Program-made: the position numbers and the translations under genes
The notes under the pieces: generated by a model
The model's input: the letters and a program-made list of their open reading frames with translations, nothing else
What the model was told of the DNA's origin: nothing
The model's database searches: none
Part shown: in pieces, positions 51,249-60,974 of the stretch
Numbering within the stretch: the first letter of the stretch is position 1
How the letters are laid out: every line of letters begins with the position of its first letter
Source of the DNA: WTXA01 sp964415195
Lineage (GTDB): Bacteria > Bacillota > TC1
Direction: 5' to 3'
Length of the DNA stretch: 64,000 nt
Assembly (NCBI GenBank): GCA_964415195.1
Contig: CAYPYD010000001.1
Coordinates: 439,845 to 503,844 of the forward strand

Positions 51249-51674
51249 ATGGCGAAAAAAGTAACAGGTTTAATTAAATTGCAAGTTAAAGGCGGAATGG
51301 CTAACCCAGCACCTCCAGTAGGTCCTGCATTAGGTCAAAAAGGTGTTAATATCATGGCTTTTTGTAAAGAGTTCAACGAGAAAACACAACAACAAAATGG
51401 TACTGTTATTCCAGTAGTGATTACTGTATATGAAGACAGATCATTTAGTTTTATAATGAAAACTCCACCAGCTCCAGTTTTGCTAAAAAAAGCAGCTGGT
51501 ATCGACAAAGGTTCTGCGGTTCCTAACAAGACTAAAGTAGCAAAAGTTACCAAAGCTCAAATCAAGGAAATTGCTGAATTTAAAATGGAAGATTTAAACG
51601 CGAATACTGTTGAAGCTGCAATGTCAATTATTGAAGGAACAGCAAGAAGTATGGGAATTACTGTAGAAGAGTAA
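51249..51674 (+). CDS. rplK: 50S ribosomal protein L11
   Basis: A 141-residue L11: GLIKLQVKGGMANPAPPVGPALGQKGVNIMAFCKEFN at the start, then FIMKTPPAPVLLKKAAGI and the C-terminal RNA-binding EDLNANTVEAAMSIIEGTARSMGI. GGGAGGTG precedes the start. It is followed by rplA. Confidence 0.96.
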   Translation: MAKKVTGLIKLQVKGGMANPAPPVGPALGQKGVNIMAFCKEFNEKTQQQNGTVIPVVITVYEDRSFSFIMKTPPAPVLLKKAAGIDKGSAVPNKTKVAKVTKAQIKEIAEFKMEDLNANTVEAAMSIIEGTARSMGITVEE

Positions 51675-51680
51675 TTATTA

Positions 51681-51716
51681 AGTGGGAGGCGAGTCCGTTT
51701 GTACCACGAGGAGGAA
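51681..51716 (+). promoter_or_regulatory. Candidate L1-binding mRNA site before rplA
   Basis: The short rplK-rplA gap contains GTGGGAGG...GTACCACGAGGAGG, with GTGG (51682-51685) able to pair with CCAC (51704-51707) next to the ribosome site. L1 often represses its own mRNA through such a site. Direct evidence is limited to the sequence resemblance. Confidence 0.4.
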
Positions 51717-51721
51717 ATAAA

Positions 51722-52417
51722 ATGGCTAAAAAAGGAAAAAGATTTGTAGACGCTGTTAAGCTAATTGAAGCTGATAAATTCTATGATGTAAAAGAGGGCA
51801 TTGCCTTAGTCAAAGATTTAGCAAAAGCTAAATTTGACGAAACAATTGAAGCTCATGTTAGACTTGGAGTAGATCCAAGACACGCTGATCAACAAGTACG
51901 TGCTACTGTTGTATTGCCACATGGGACTGGTAAAAACAAAAGAATACTAGTATTTGCTAAAGGCGACAAAGAGAAAGAAGCTCTTGAAGCTGGCGCTGAC
52001 TATGCTGGACTAGATGACTATGTAACTAAAATTCAAGGTGGCTGGGTAGATTTCGATGTGGTTGTTGCTACACCTGATACTATGGCTGTTGTTGGTAAAC
52101 TAGGTAAGATCCTAGGACCAAGAGGCTTGATGCCAAACCCTAAAACTGGAACAGTTACAATGGATGTTAAAAAAGCAATTGATGAAATTAAAGCTGGTAA
52201 GATCGAGTTCCGTGTTGACAAAGGTGGAATTTTACATATTGGTTTTGGTAAAGCTTCATTTGATGCTGAAAAACTTGAAGATAACTTCAGAACTTTCATG
52301 AGTGCTGTTGTTAAAGTCAAACCATCAGCTGCAAAAGGACAATACATTAAATCAATTACTGTTAAATCAACAATGGGACCAGGTGTTAAAGTTGGAACTT
52401 CTGAAGTTAGCAAATAA
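51722..52417 (+). CDS. rplA: 50S ribosomal protein L1
   Basis: A 231-residue L1: KKGKRFVDAVKLIE, AHVRLGVDPRHADQQVRATVVLPHGTGK, GPRGLMPNPKTGTVT and the C-terminal KSTMGPGVKV. It binds 23S rRNA and its own mRNA. AGGAGG precedes the start. Confidence 0.96.
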   Translation: MAKKGKRFVDAVKLIEADKFYDVKEGIALVKDLAKAKFDETIEAHVRLGVDPRHADQQVRATVVLPHGTGKNKRILVFAKGDKEKEALEAGADYAGLDDYVTKIQGGWVDFDVVVATPDTMAVVGKLGKILGPRGLMPNPKTGTVTMDVKKAIDEIKAGKIEFRVDKGGILHIGFGKASFDAEKLEDNFRTFMSAVVKVKPSAAKGQYIKSITVKSTMGPGVKVGTSEVSK

Positions 52418-52477
52418 TTTGATTTGACTATTTCTTCCAATAATGTTAATATTATGGAAGTGAAAAATAAATAACGA

Positions 52478-52577
52478 ATACTGTAGACAGTAGGTGCTAA
52501 GTCTTAATATCCTACCGAGGTTTAAAATGATTTATAATCATATAACCCTAGCTGTCTATAGCTAGGGTTTTTATATG
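52478..52577 (+). promoter_or_regulatory. Ribosomal protein L10 leader
   Basis: The rplA-rplJ gap holds CTGTAGACAGTAGGTGCTAAG...TCCTACCGAGG, the usual core of the L10(L12) binding leader, followed by a hairpin with T-run (52546-52572). CTGTAGACAG (52481-52490) can also pair, apart from one base, with CTGTCTATAG (52552-52561) of the terminator stem. Terminator and antiterminator folds are therefore mutually exclusive. L10-L12 binding would favour the terminator. Confidence 0.8.
52546..52572 (+). terminator. Attenuator terminator of the L10 leader
   Basis: Stem CCCTAGCT / AGCTAGGG around GTCTAT, then TTTTT, 22 bases before the rplJ start. Confidence 0.75.
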
Positions 52578-52593
52578 GCGAGGAGGTGTACTA

Positions 52594-53091
52594 TTGAAAC
52601 AAGTAATAGTTGAAAAACAAGCATTGGTTTCTGAAATAAAAGAAAAGATTGCCGCTTCCACATCTATAGTAGTAACAGACTATAGAGGTTTAAGAGTAGA
52701 TGAGGTAACTGAACTAAGAAACAAACTTAGAAATGAAGGCGTTGAATACAAAGTTCTTAAAAACAATTTGGTAAAAAGAGCTTGTGCAGAGTCTGGAATC
52801 GAAGGTATGGACGATGTTCTTAAGGGACCTACTGCAGTAGCATTCAGTGCTGATGCTGTAGCTCCGGCAAAAATAATCTTTGAATTTTTAAAAAAACACA
52901 AGAAACTCGAAGTTAAGGGTGGATTGCTTGATGGTAAAGCAATGAGCGTAGAACAGTTGGATGCTCTAGCTAAAATACCTTCAAAAGATGTATTGTTAAG
53001 CCAGTTAGTGGGCGTTTTCGTTGCATCAATGAGAAACTTCATTGGAGCTGTTGACGTTTTAAGAGAGAACAAAGAAGGAACAGAAGCATAA
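52594..53091 (+). CDS. rplJ: 50S ribosomal protein L10
   Basis: A 165-residue L10: STSIVVTDYRGLRVDEVTELRNKLRNEGVEYKVLKNNL at the N-terminus and GPTAVAFS. The C-terminal helix binds the L7/L12 dimers. The start is TTG 52594, supported by AGGAGGTG at 52580-52587. It is the stalk base protein and the regulator of this operon through the leader upstream. Confidence 0.95.
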   Translation: MKQVIVEKQALVSEIKEKIAASTSIVVTDYRGLRVDEVTELRNKLRNEGVEYKVLKNNLVKRACAESGIEGMDDVLKGPTAVAFSADAVAPAKIIFEFLKKHKKLEVKGGLLDGKAMSVEQLDALAKIPSKDVLLSQLVGVFVASMRNFIGAVDVLRENKEGTEA

Positions 53092-53124
53092 AAAAGATTT
53101 AAATGATGAGAGGAGAATATATTA

Positions 53125-53490
53125 ATGAGTAAAGTAGAACAAGTAATCGATATCGTTAAAGAAATGACGGTTTTAGAGTTAAGCGAATTAGTAAAAACAT
53201 TTGAAGAGGTATTTGGCGTAACAGCAGCGGCTCCTGTAGCAGTAGCTGCAGCAGTAGCAGTAGAAGCTGAAGAAGAAAAAACTGAATTTGATGTTATTCT
53301 AGCTGAAGTTGGACCAACAAAAATCGGCGTAATCAAAGTTGTTAGAGATCTTACAGGTCTTGGCCTAAAAGAAGCTAAAGAACTAGTTGAAGGCGCACCA
53401 CAAAAAGTTAAAGAAGGCGTAAGCAAAGATGTTGCAGAAGAAGTTAAAGCAAAATTAGAAGGCGCTGGCGCTAAAGTAGAAATCAAGTAA
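53125..53490 (+). CDS. rplL: 50S ribosomal protein L7/L12
   Basis: A 121-residue L7/L12: N-terminal dimer domain (LSELVKTFEEVFGV), an Ala-rich hinge (about 36-52), and the C-terminal factor-binding domain EFDVILAEVGPTKIGVIKVVRDLTGLGLKEAKELVEGAP. A terminator follows, so rpoB must have its own promoter. Confidence 0.96.
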   Translation: MSKVEQVIDIVKEMTVLELSELVKTFEEVFGVTAAAPVAVAAAVAVEAEEEKTEFDVILAEVGPTKIGVIKVVRDLTGLGLKEAKELVEGAPQKVKEGVSKDVAEEVKAKLEGAGAKVEIK

Positions 53491-53502
53491 TTGAATTTTA
53501 TT

Positions 53503-53536
53503 AAAGAACCTGTGGATTACACAGGTTCTTTTTTTT
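53503..53536 (+). terminator. Terminator between rplL and rpoB
   Basis: A perfect 11-bp stem (AAGAACCTGTG / CACAGGTTCTT) with GATTA loop and a run of Ts. Confidence 0.88.
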
Positions 53537-53547
53537 ACTGATTGTAG

Positions 53548-53576
53548 TTGACATATATAAAGAAAAACAGTATAAT
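53548..53576 (+). promoter_or_regulatory. Consensus promoter of rpoB
   Basis: A perfect TTGACA (53548-53553), 17-base spacer and TATAAT (53571-53576), about 80 bases before rpoB. It lies directly after the rplL terminator. Confidence 0.85.
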
Positions 53577-53656
53577 GATTAAATGTAATAATGGGTAAAT
53601 TTTACCATTTGCAAAGATACAATTTCAAAATATAGAAAATCCAGGAGGTGTCTATC

Positions 53657-56600
53657 GTGGCTTATACTCCACAAAAAAACAAGTTAGCAGAACGTGTCAA
53701 TTTTTCTAAAATCAGTGAGATTTTGGAAATGCCAAATTTGATTGAAATCCAGAAGAAATCATATGAGTGGTTCCTTCATGATGGTATTTCATCTATACTT
53801 CAGGACATATCACCAATTGAAGATTTTGGCGGAAGACTAGTCTTAGAGTTTTTAGATCACAAATTCGGAGACCCAAAGTACACAGTTCAAGAAGCTGTAG
53901 AAAAAGACGTCAACTATGAAGCTCCCCTTAGAGTGATGACAAGACTTATTAATAAGGATACTGGTGAAGTTAAAGAAGACGAAGTTTACCTCGGTAATTT
54001 CCCTCTTATGACCAATACAGGAACCTTCATCATTAATGGAGCGGAAAGAGTTGTAGTAAGTCAGCTAGTAAGATCACCTGGTGTCTATTATGGCAAAGAA
54101 GTTGAACCAAACGGAGATGCTAAATACACAACCACTATAATTCCTAACAGAGGTGCCTGGATAGAGTTCGAAACGGACAATCAAGGCATGATTTTTGTTA
54201 GAATAGACAGAACAAGAAAAGTTTCTGCAAGCACTTTCTTTCAAGCATTAGGTTGTGGTAAGAAAGACGAAATCAATGCTTTATTTGGAAATAATGAAGT
54301 GATGATCAAAACTACAGAAGCAGATAAAATTGAAACAAGAGAAGCGGCCTTAATTGAAATATACAAAAAGTTAAGACCAGGTGAACCTCCTACAGTGGAC
54401 AGTTCACAAAACCTAATCAACAGTATGTTCTTCGATCCTAAAAGATACGACTTGGACAATGTTGGCAGATACAAGATAAATAAGAAACTGAAGCATAATG
54501 TTCCTCTTTTCAAAACCAAAGAAGATGAGGAAAAGAAAAGATACTTCAGACAACTTGACGTTGACGATATTGTTTGGTCAATGAAGAAGTTTTTAGATGT
54601 TATTGAAGATGATCAAAAGAACCCAACTGATGATATTGACCATTTGGGTAATAGAAGATTGCGTTCTGTTGGTGAATTATTGAGAAATCAATTCAGAATC
54701 GGACTTTCTAGAATGGAAAGATCGGTAAAGGACAAAATGACTCAACAAGATATTGAAGGAATTAGCGCAAGCCAATTGATCAATATTAAACCAGTAATAG
54801 CAACTGTTAAAGAATTCTTTGGTTCCAGCCAACTATCACAGTTTATGGACCAGACTAATCCATTAGCAGAGTTAACACACAAAAGAAGACTATCAGCTCT
54901 TGGACCTGGTGGACTATCAAGAGAAAGAGCGGGTTTTGAAGTTAGAGACGTACACCACTCTCACTATGGAAGAATGTGCCCTATTGAAACACCTGAGGGT
55001 CCAAACATTGGTTTGATTGGAGCATTGGGAGTATATGGTAAGGTCAATGAATTTGGATTTATTGAAACACCATATCGTAAAGTTGATAAGAAAACCAGTA
55101 AAGTTACTACTAAGATAGAATACTTGACAGCTGATGAAGAAGAAAAATACATCATTGCCCAAGCAAACTCTCCAATTGATGACAAAGGTTTCTTTGTTGA
55201 AAAGAAAGTGGAAGCTCGTTTCGGGAAAGATTTTCTTTTTGTTGATACTAATGAAGTTGACTATATGGACGTATCACCTAAACAAGTATGGAGCATTGCA
55301 ACTGCTTTGATTCCATTCCTTGAGCACGATGATGCGAACAGAGCCCTGATGGGTGCTAACATGCAACGTCAAGCAGTACCCCTTGTTTATACTGAATCAC
55401 CTGTAGTAGGTACAGGTATGGAACAAAGAGCGGCTCATGATACAGGAGTATGTATCCTAGCTGAAAATGATGGAGTAGTTGAAAGTTCAACAAGTGATGA
55501 AATCGTTGTTAAGAAAGCTGATGGAGAAACTGATTCATATAAGGTTATTAAATTCAAACGTTCTAACCAAGGTACATGTATCAACCAAAAGCCTATAGTT
55601 ACTAAGGGTGATAAAGTTAAAGCCGGTGAAGTACTTGCAGATGGACCATCAGTAGATAATGGAGAACTTGCACTAGGAAGAAATGTTCTTGTTGCTTTTA
55701 TGACATGGGAAGGCTACAACTATGAGGATGCTATTTTACTAAGTGAAGAATTGATCCAAGATGATGTATATACTTCAATTCACATTGAAGAATATTCATG
55801 TGAATCAAGAGATACAAAACTTGGTGCTGAAGAAATCACTAGAGAAATACCAAACGTAGGTCAAGATGCAATTAACAACCTGGATGAAGAAGGTATAATT
55901 AGAATTGGTGCAGAAGTAAAAGCTGGTGATATTCTAGTTGGTAAAGTTACACCTAAAGGTGAAACCGAAATGACTTCAGAAGAAAGATTGCTTAGAGCCA
56001 TATTTGGTGAGAAATCAAGAGATGTTAAAGATAATTCGTTAAGAGTTCCTCATGGAGAAAGTGGAATAATTGTCGATATTAAAATATTTAATAAAGAGGA
56101 CAAGGACAACGCCCTATCACCAGGAGTAAACAAAATCGTTAATGTATATATAGCTCAAAAAAGAAAAATCTCAGTAGGAGATAAAATGGCAGGTCGTCAT
56201 GGTAACAAAGGTGTTATATCTAGAATCCTTCCAAGGGAAGATATGCCATATCTGCCAGACGGTACACCAGTGCAAATCGTGTTGAATCCATTAGGCGTTC
56301 CTTCACGTATGAACATCGGACAAGTTTTAGAGTGTCACCTAGGCATGGCTGCTACCAAGAAGGGTATTAAAGTTGCAACTTCAGTATTTGACGGAGCGGC
56401 TGAAAGCGACATTCACCAAATGTTGGATGAAGTTGGTCTAGACAGATCAGGTAAGTCTGTACTCTATGATGGAAGAACTGGACTACCATTTGATAATGAA
56501 GTAACTGTTGGATATGTATATATGCTAAAACTTCACCACTTGGTTGATGATAAAATGCATGCTAGATCAACAGGACCTTACTCACTAGTAACACAGCAAC

Positions 56601-57037
56601 CACTTGGTGGTAAAGCACAATTTGGTGGACAACGTTTTGGTGAGATGGAAGTTTGGGCTTTAGAGGCTTATGGCGCAGCTCATACACTACAAGAAATTTT
56701 AACTATTAAATCCGATGATATTGTTGGTCGTGTCAAAACTTATGAAGCAATTGTCAAAGGCGAGAATATTCCTGAACCAGGTGTTCCAGAATCATTCAAA
56801 GTTTTGATTAAGGAACTTCAGAGTTTAGGACTTGATGTTCAAGTTCTAAACAAGGAAATGGCTACCGATATATTTGGTAAAAGTGATGGAGAGATTCCAT
56901 TGGATTTATTAGAAGAACTAATTTTAGATGATGCAGATTTATCTGAAGCCGGATTACATGAGACCAGCGAAGATGAAGATGATCTAGACTATGGTCTAGT
57001 TGATGAAGATCCAATTCTAGAGTTAGACGAAGAATAG
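53657..57037 (+). CDS. rpoB: DNA-directed RNA polymerase subunit beta
   Basis: A 1126-residue beta subunit. GTG 53657 is chosen because AGGAGGTG (53643-53650) has normal spacing; GTG 53648 lies inside that site. The rifampicin region SSQLSQFMDQTNPLAELTHKRRLSALGPGGL has the usual sensitive-type residues (the Asp, His and Ser hot spots are present). Later blocks include GRMCPIETPEGPNIGLIGAL, KMAGRHGNKGVIS and GGKAQFGGQRFGEMEVWALEAYGAA. An acidic C-terminal tail follows. Confidence 0.97.
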   Translation: MAYTPQKNKLAERVNFSKISEILEMPNLIEIQKKSYEWFLHDGISSILQDISPIEDFGGRLVLEFLDHKFGDPKYTVQEAVEKDVNYEAPLRVMTRLINKDTGEVKEDEVYLGNFPLMTNTGTFIINGAERVVVSQLVRSPGVYYGKEVEPNGDAKYTTTIIPNRGAWIEFETDNQGMIFVRIDRTRKVSASTFFQALGCGKKDEINALFGNNEVMIKTTEADKIETREAALIEIYKKLRPGEPPTVDSSQNLINSMFFDPKRYDLDNVGRYKINKKLKHNVPLFKTKEDEEKKRYFRQLDVDDIVWSMKKFLDVIEDDQKNPTDDIDHLGNRRLRSVGELLRNQFRIGLSRMERSVKDKMTQQDIEGISASQLINIKPVIATVKEFFGSSQLSQFMDQTNPLAELTHKRRLSALGPGGLSRERAGFEVRDVHHSHYGRMCPIETPEGPNIGLIGALGVYGKVNEFGFIETPYRKVDKKTSKVTTKIEYLTADEEEKYIIAQANSPIDDKGFFVEKKVEARFGKDFLFVDTNEVDYMDVSPKQVWSIATALIPFLEHDDANRALMGANMQRQAVPLVYTESPVVGTGMEQRAAHDTGVCILAENDGVVESSTSDEIVVKKADGETDSYKVIKFKRSNQGTCINQKPIVTKGDKVKAGEVLADGPSVDNGELALGRNVLVAFMTWEGYNYEDAILLSEELIQDDVYTSIHIEEYSCESRDTKLGAEEITREIPNVGQDAINNLDEEGIIRIGAEVKAGDILVGKVTPKGETEMTSEERLLRAIFGEKSRDVKDNSLRVPHGESGIIVDIKIFNKEDKDNALSPGVNKIVNVYIAQKRKISVGDKMAGRHGNKGVISRILPREDMPYLPDGTPVQIVLNPLGVPSRMNIGQVLECHLGMAATKKGIKVATSVFDGAAESDIHQMLDEVGLDRSGKSVLYDGRTGLPFDNEVTVGYVYMLKLHHLVDDKMHARSTGPYSLVTQQPLGGKAQFGGQRFGEMEVWALEAYGAAHTLQEILTIKSDDIVGRVKTYEAIVKGENIPEPGVPESFKVLIKELQSLGLDVQVLNKEMATDIFGKSDGEIPLDLLEELILDDADLSEAGLHETSEDEDDLDYGLVDEDPILELDEE

Positions 57038-57050
57038 AGAGGAGCAGGTA

Positions 57051-60000
57051 ATGAGTATAGAAAATGAAGGAATGAAAAAGCTTAGTAAAAACAATGAAAA
57101 AGCTTTAGATTCAAGTGATTTTGATGCAATTAGAATTAGCTTAGCCTCTCCAGAAAAAATTAGAGAATGGTCCTTTGGTGAGGTAAAAAAACCTGAGACT
57201 ATCAACTATAGAACTTTAAAACCAGAAAAAGACGGACTTTTTTGCGAAAAGATCTTTGGACCTACCAAGGACTGGGAATGCCATTGTGGCAAATACAAAA
57301 AAGTTAAGTATGAAGGTATAGTCTGCGACCGTTGTGGAGTAGAGATTACAAAATCAAAAGTACGTAGAGAAAGAATGGGACACATAGAATTTGCTGCTCC
57401 AGTTTCTAGTATCTGGTACTTTAAGGGAATTCCTAGCAGAATGGGCCTATTATTAGACCTTTCTCCAAAGAATATTGAAAAAGTTCTATATTTCTCAAGC
57501 TATATTGTTACAGATGAAGGTGATACACCTTTAACTAGAAAACAAATTTTAAGTGATACTGAGTTTAGAGAAAACAGAGATAAATTCGGTTATGATTTCA
57601 CAGCAGATATGGGTGCTGAGGCAATCAAGACTCTGTTGAAACAGATAGACATAGTTGAATTATCAAACCAACTTAAAGAAGAACTTGTTACAGCATCTGG
57701 CCAAAAGAAGATGAAACTTCTTAGGAGATTAGAAGTAGTTGAGGATTTCAGAAAATCAGGTAATAAACCTGAATGGATGATACTTGATGTACTACCAGTA
57801 ATCCCGCCAGAACTTAGACCTATGGTTCAACTTGATGGTGGTAGATTTGCAACATCAGACTTAAATGACTTGTATAGAAGAGTTATCAATAGAAATAACC
57901 GTTTGAAAAAGTTGATTCAGTTGATGGCTCCTGAAATAATCATAAAAAATGAAAAAAGAATGCTCCAAGAAGCTGTTGACGCTTTAATCGATAACGGCAG
58001 AAGAGGCAGACCGGTATCTGGTTCAGGTAACAGACCTCTCAAATCTCTAAGTGACATGCTTAAAGGTAAACAAGGTCGTTTCCGTCAGAACCTACTAGGA
58101 AAACGTGTTGACTATTCAGGTCGTTCCGTTATCATAGTTGGTCCAGAACTGGAAATGCATCAATGTGGACTACCAAGAAAGATGGCTTTAGAATTATTTA
58201 AACCTTTCGTTATGAAATGTTTAGTAGAAAAAGCTTTCGCCTTGAATATTAAACAAGCTAAGAAATTAGTTGAAAGAGAAGATGAACGAGTTTGGGATAT
58301 CTTAGAAGATGTAGTTAAGGAACATCCAGTTCTTCTTAACAGAGCCCCTACTCTACATAGACTTGGAATTCAAGCTTTTGAACCAATGTTGGTAGATGGA
58401 AAAGCAATCAAGTTGCATCCGTTAGTATGTACAGCATACAATGCTGACTTTGACGGAGACCAAATGGCTGTTCACGTACCTCTATCTCTTGAAGCACAAG
58501 CTGAAGCTCGTCTATTGATGATGAGTGTGCACAACATTCTAAATCCAAAAGATGGGTTCCCAGTTGCAACACCTACCCAGGACATGGTTTTAGGTTCATA
58601 CTATATGACAATCGAAAAACCGGGCGCCAAGGGTGAAGGAATGATATTTGCTAGTTATGATGAAGCTATGATGGCTTATGAACATGATGTTGCAAGTATA
58701 CATGCAATAGTTAAAATTAGGGAAAATGGTAAAATATTTGAAACAACTATAGGAAGACTTATTTTTAACCATGAAATTCCAATTCCTGAAGAGTTAGGAT
58801 ACTATAACATAACTATGGATAAGAAAAAACTAGCCTTGTTAGTTTATGATTGCCATAGAAAACTTGGAAGCCAAAGAACAGCTAAGCTTCTTGATGGAAT
58901 TAAAAGACTTGGTTATAAATATTCAACAAGAGCTGGACTTACAGTTAGTGTTGCAGACATTAATATCCCTGAAGCGAAACAAGGTATATTAAAAGATGCC
59001 GATGAAGAAGTTGAAAAAATTGAAAAACTATACAAGTCAGGATTCTGTACTGCAGATGAAAGACATGAAAAAGTAGTACAACTTTGGAGTAAAGCTACAA
59101 ATGATGTAACTAAGGCGATGATGGACAATTTAGATCCATTCAATCCGATATATATGATGGCTACATCAGGAGCGAGGGGTAACCTTCAACAAATCAGACA
59201 ATTAGCTGGTATGAGGGGATTAATGACAGACCCATCTGGTAAAATTGTTGACCTGCCAATTAAAGCTAACTTTAGAGAAGGTTTGACAGTACTTGAGTAC
59301 TTCTTATCAACTCACGGAGCTAGAAAAGGATTAGCGGATACAGCTCTTAGAACTGCAGACTCAGGTTATCTAACTAGAAGACTTGTTGACGTATCACAAG
59401 ATGTAATCATTCGTGAAGACGATTGTGGAGACCTAGATGGTTTTGAAGTTGAAGCAATCATTGAAGGTACTCGTGTAATCGAGCCTTTAAAAGAAAGAAT
59501 CACAGGAAGATATTCAGCCGGCAACATAGTTCACCCGGAAACTGGTGAAGTTATTGTAGGAACTGGAGAATTCATTGATGAGGATAAAGCTGAAGAAGTG
59601 ATAGCTGCTGGAATTAAAGTAGTTAGAATCAGATCAGCATTCAATTGTAAGACTAGAAAAGGTATTTGTGGTAAATGTTACGGTAGAAACCTTGCAACTG
59701 GTAACTTTGTTGAAAAAGGTGAAGCAGTTGGTACAATTGCTGCTCAATCTATTGGTGAACCAGGAACACAACTTACAATGAGAACATTCCACACTGGTGG
59801 TGTAGCAGGAGATGACATTACTCAGGGTCTTCCTAGAATCGAAGAACTATTCGAAGCTAGAAAACCAAAAGGTAAAGGGGAACTTGCTCCTATGGATGGA
59901 GTTATAAGTATTGAGTACGGTAAAGGCAAAATTTTGATAAAAGTATCAAATGAAGAAAATTCTACTGATATACAAGTTGCCAATACTGCAAAGGTGAGAG

Positions 60001-60581
60001 TTCAAAATGGAGACATTGTCAAAAAAGGTGAACTTATGACAGATGGACCGCTTGACCCACACATTTTACTTGATTATAAAGGTATAAATGCAGTCCAAAA
60101 CTACATCTTAAGAGAAGTACAAAAAGTATACAGAACTCAAGGTGTTGATATTAATGACAAACATATAGAAATTATTATCAGACAAATGCTTAAGAAGTAC
60201 AGAGTTAAAAATAGTGGAGATACGAACCTTCTTGAATCAACAATGATTGATATCTTCGAATTGGAAGAGAGCAATACAGACGTTAATTCCAAGGCAGAGG
60301 TAAATCCGATACTACTTGGTATAACTCAAGCTTCACTTGCAACTGAATCATTCTTGTCCGCTGCTTCCTTCCAGGAAACAACAAAAGTTCTGACAGATGC
60401 TGCCATTAAAGGCAAATATGACAGACTTGTAGGCTTGAAAGAGAATGTCCAGATTGGTAAGTTGATTCCTACAGGAACAGGTTTCGTTAAATACAATCTT
60501 TTAGAAGTTAAAAAGGTTGGCGACGAATTGAATGTACCGGTTGGAGAACTACTTGAAGACCCAATCTTAGAAGCAGAATAA
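57051..60581 (+). CDS. rpoC: DNA-directed RNA polymerase subunit beta'
   Basis: A 1176-residue beta' subunit: N-terminal zinc site CHCGKYKKVKYEGIVCDRCGVE, catalytic NADFDGDQMAVHVPLS with three Asp binding Mg, bridge helix region (GARGNLQQIRQLAGMRGLM), and a second zinc site CKTRKGICGKCYG. Its start is 13 bases after rpoB. A terminator follows the gene. Confidence 0.97.
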   Translation: MSIENEGMKKLSKNNEKALDSSDFDAIRISLASPEKIREWSFGEVKKPETINYRTLKPEKDGLFCEKIFGPTKDWECHCGKYKKVKYEGIVCDRCGVEITKSKVRRERMGHIEFAAPVSSIWYFKGIPSRMGLLLDLSPKNIEKVLYFSSYIVTDEGDTPLTRKQILSDTEFRENRDKFGYDFTADMGAEAIKTLLKQIDIVELSNQLKEELVTASGQKKMKLLRRLEVVEDFRKSGNKPEWMILDVLPVIPPELRPMVQLDGGRFATSDLNDLYRRVINRNNRLKKLIQLMAPEIIIKNEKRMLQEAVDALIDNGRRGRPVSGSGNRPLKSLSDMLKGKQGRFRQNLLGKRVDYSGRSVIIVGPELEMHQCGLPRKMALELFKPFVMKCLVEKAFALNIKQAKKLVEREDERVWDILEDVVKEHPVLLNRAPTLHRLGIQAFEPMLVDGKAIKLHPLVCTAYNADFDGDQMAVHVPLSLEAQAEARLLMMSVHNILNPKDGFPVATPTQDMVLGSYYMTIEKPGAKGEGMIFASYDEAMMAYEHDVASIHAIVKIRENGKIFETTIGRLIFNHEIPIPEELGYYNITMDKKKLALLVYDCHRKLGSQRTAKLLDGIKRLGYKYSTRAGLTVSVADINIPEAKQGILKDADEEVEKIEKLYKSGFCTADERHEKVVQLWSKATNDVTKAMMDNLDPFNPIYMMATSGARGNLQQIRQLAGMRGLMTDPSGKIVDLPIKANFREGLTVLEYFLSTHGARKGLADTALRTADSGYLTRRLVDVSQDVIIREDDCGDLDGFEVEAIIEGTRVIEPLKERITGRYSAGNIVHPETGEVIVGTGEFIDEDKAEEVIAAGIKVVRIRSAFNCKTRKGICGKCYGRNLATGNFVEKGEAVGTIAAQSIGEPGTQLTMRTFHTGGVAGDDITQGLPRIEELFEARKPKGKGELAPMDGVISIEYGKGKILIKVSNEENSTDIQVANTAKVRVQNGDIVKKGELMTDGPLDPHILLDYKGINAVQNYILREVQKVYRTQGVDINDKHIEIIIRQMLKKYRVKNSGDTNLLESTMIDIFELEESNTDVNSKAEVNPILLGITQASLATESFLSAASFQETTKVLTDAAIKGKYDRLVGLKENVQIGKLIPTGTGFVKYNLLEVKKVGDELNVPVGELLEDPILEAE

Positions 60582-60592
60582 TATTACAATTT

Positions 60593-60630
60593 ATAGGCTT
60601 GTTCCCATACTTGGTGAACAAGCCTATTTA
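60593..60630 (+). terminator. Terminator after rpoC
   Basis: The stem ATAGGCTTGTTC / GAACAAGCCTAT is followed by TTTATATTT. Confidence 0.75.
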
Positions 60631-60642
60631 TATTTAAAATTC

Positions 60643-60671
60643 TTGACACTAAGATAATATAATGTTAAAAT
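60643..60671 (+). promoter_or_regulatory. Promoter of the L7Ae-rpsL-rpsG-fusA-tuf operon
   Basis: TTGACA (60643-60648), 17-base spacer, TAAAAT (60666-60671), directly after the rpoC terminator and 34 bases before the first gene. Confidence 0.65.
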
Positions 60672-60704
60672 AATAAGGCTATGATTAGAATGGAGGGGAA
60701 GAGT

Positions 60705-60962
60705 ATGTCCTTAGATATCATTAAGGAAGCTAAAAAACGTACTATCGGAACCAAACAGACTAAGAAAGCTCTAGAAAAGGGACTTTTAACAGGTGTTTTT
60801 ATAGCTATGGATGCTGAACGTAGATTAATAAAACCCGTCATGGCAGCAGCTAATGAGCTTGGTATTCCCGTATATTATGTGGAATCTATGAAAAAGCTTG
60901 GAGCTGCTTGTGAAATTGAAGTAGACACCGCGATAGCAGGTGTTTTAAAAGAAGAAAAATAA
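60705..60962 (+). CDS. L7Ae-family RNA-binding ribosomal protein (YbxF-like)
   Basis: An 85-residue L7Ae/L30e-type protein: TIGTKQTKKALEKGLLTGVFIAMDAE, then IPVYYVESMKKLGAACEIEVDTAIAGVL. It binds kink-turn RNA. ATG 60705 follows GGAGGGG; upstream ATGs are less well placed. It is at its usual place before rpsL. Confidence 0.9.
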   Translation: MSLDIIKEAKKRTIGTKQTKKALEKGLLTGVFIAMDAERRLIKPVMAAANELGIPVYYVESMKKLGAACEIEVDTAIAGVLKEEK

Positions 60963-60974
60963 AGGAGGTGTCAT

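Noticed and set aside
52680..53486. 268-codon open frame on the minus strand through rplJ and rplL
   Set aside because: It is a shadow of two certain ribosomal protein genes; it has a Ser/Thr/Ala-rich composition and no ribosome site.
54800..55020. Rifampicin-resistance changes in rpoB, and streptomycin changes in rpsL
   Set aside because: The hot-spot residues are the usual sensitive ones in both genes.
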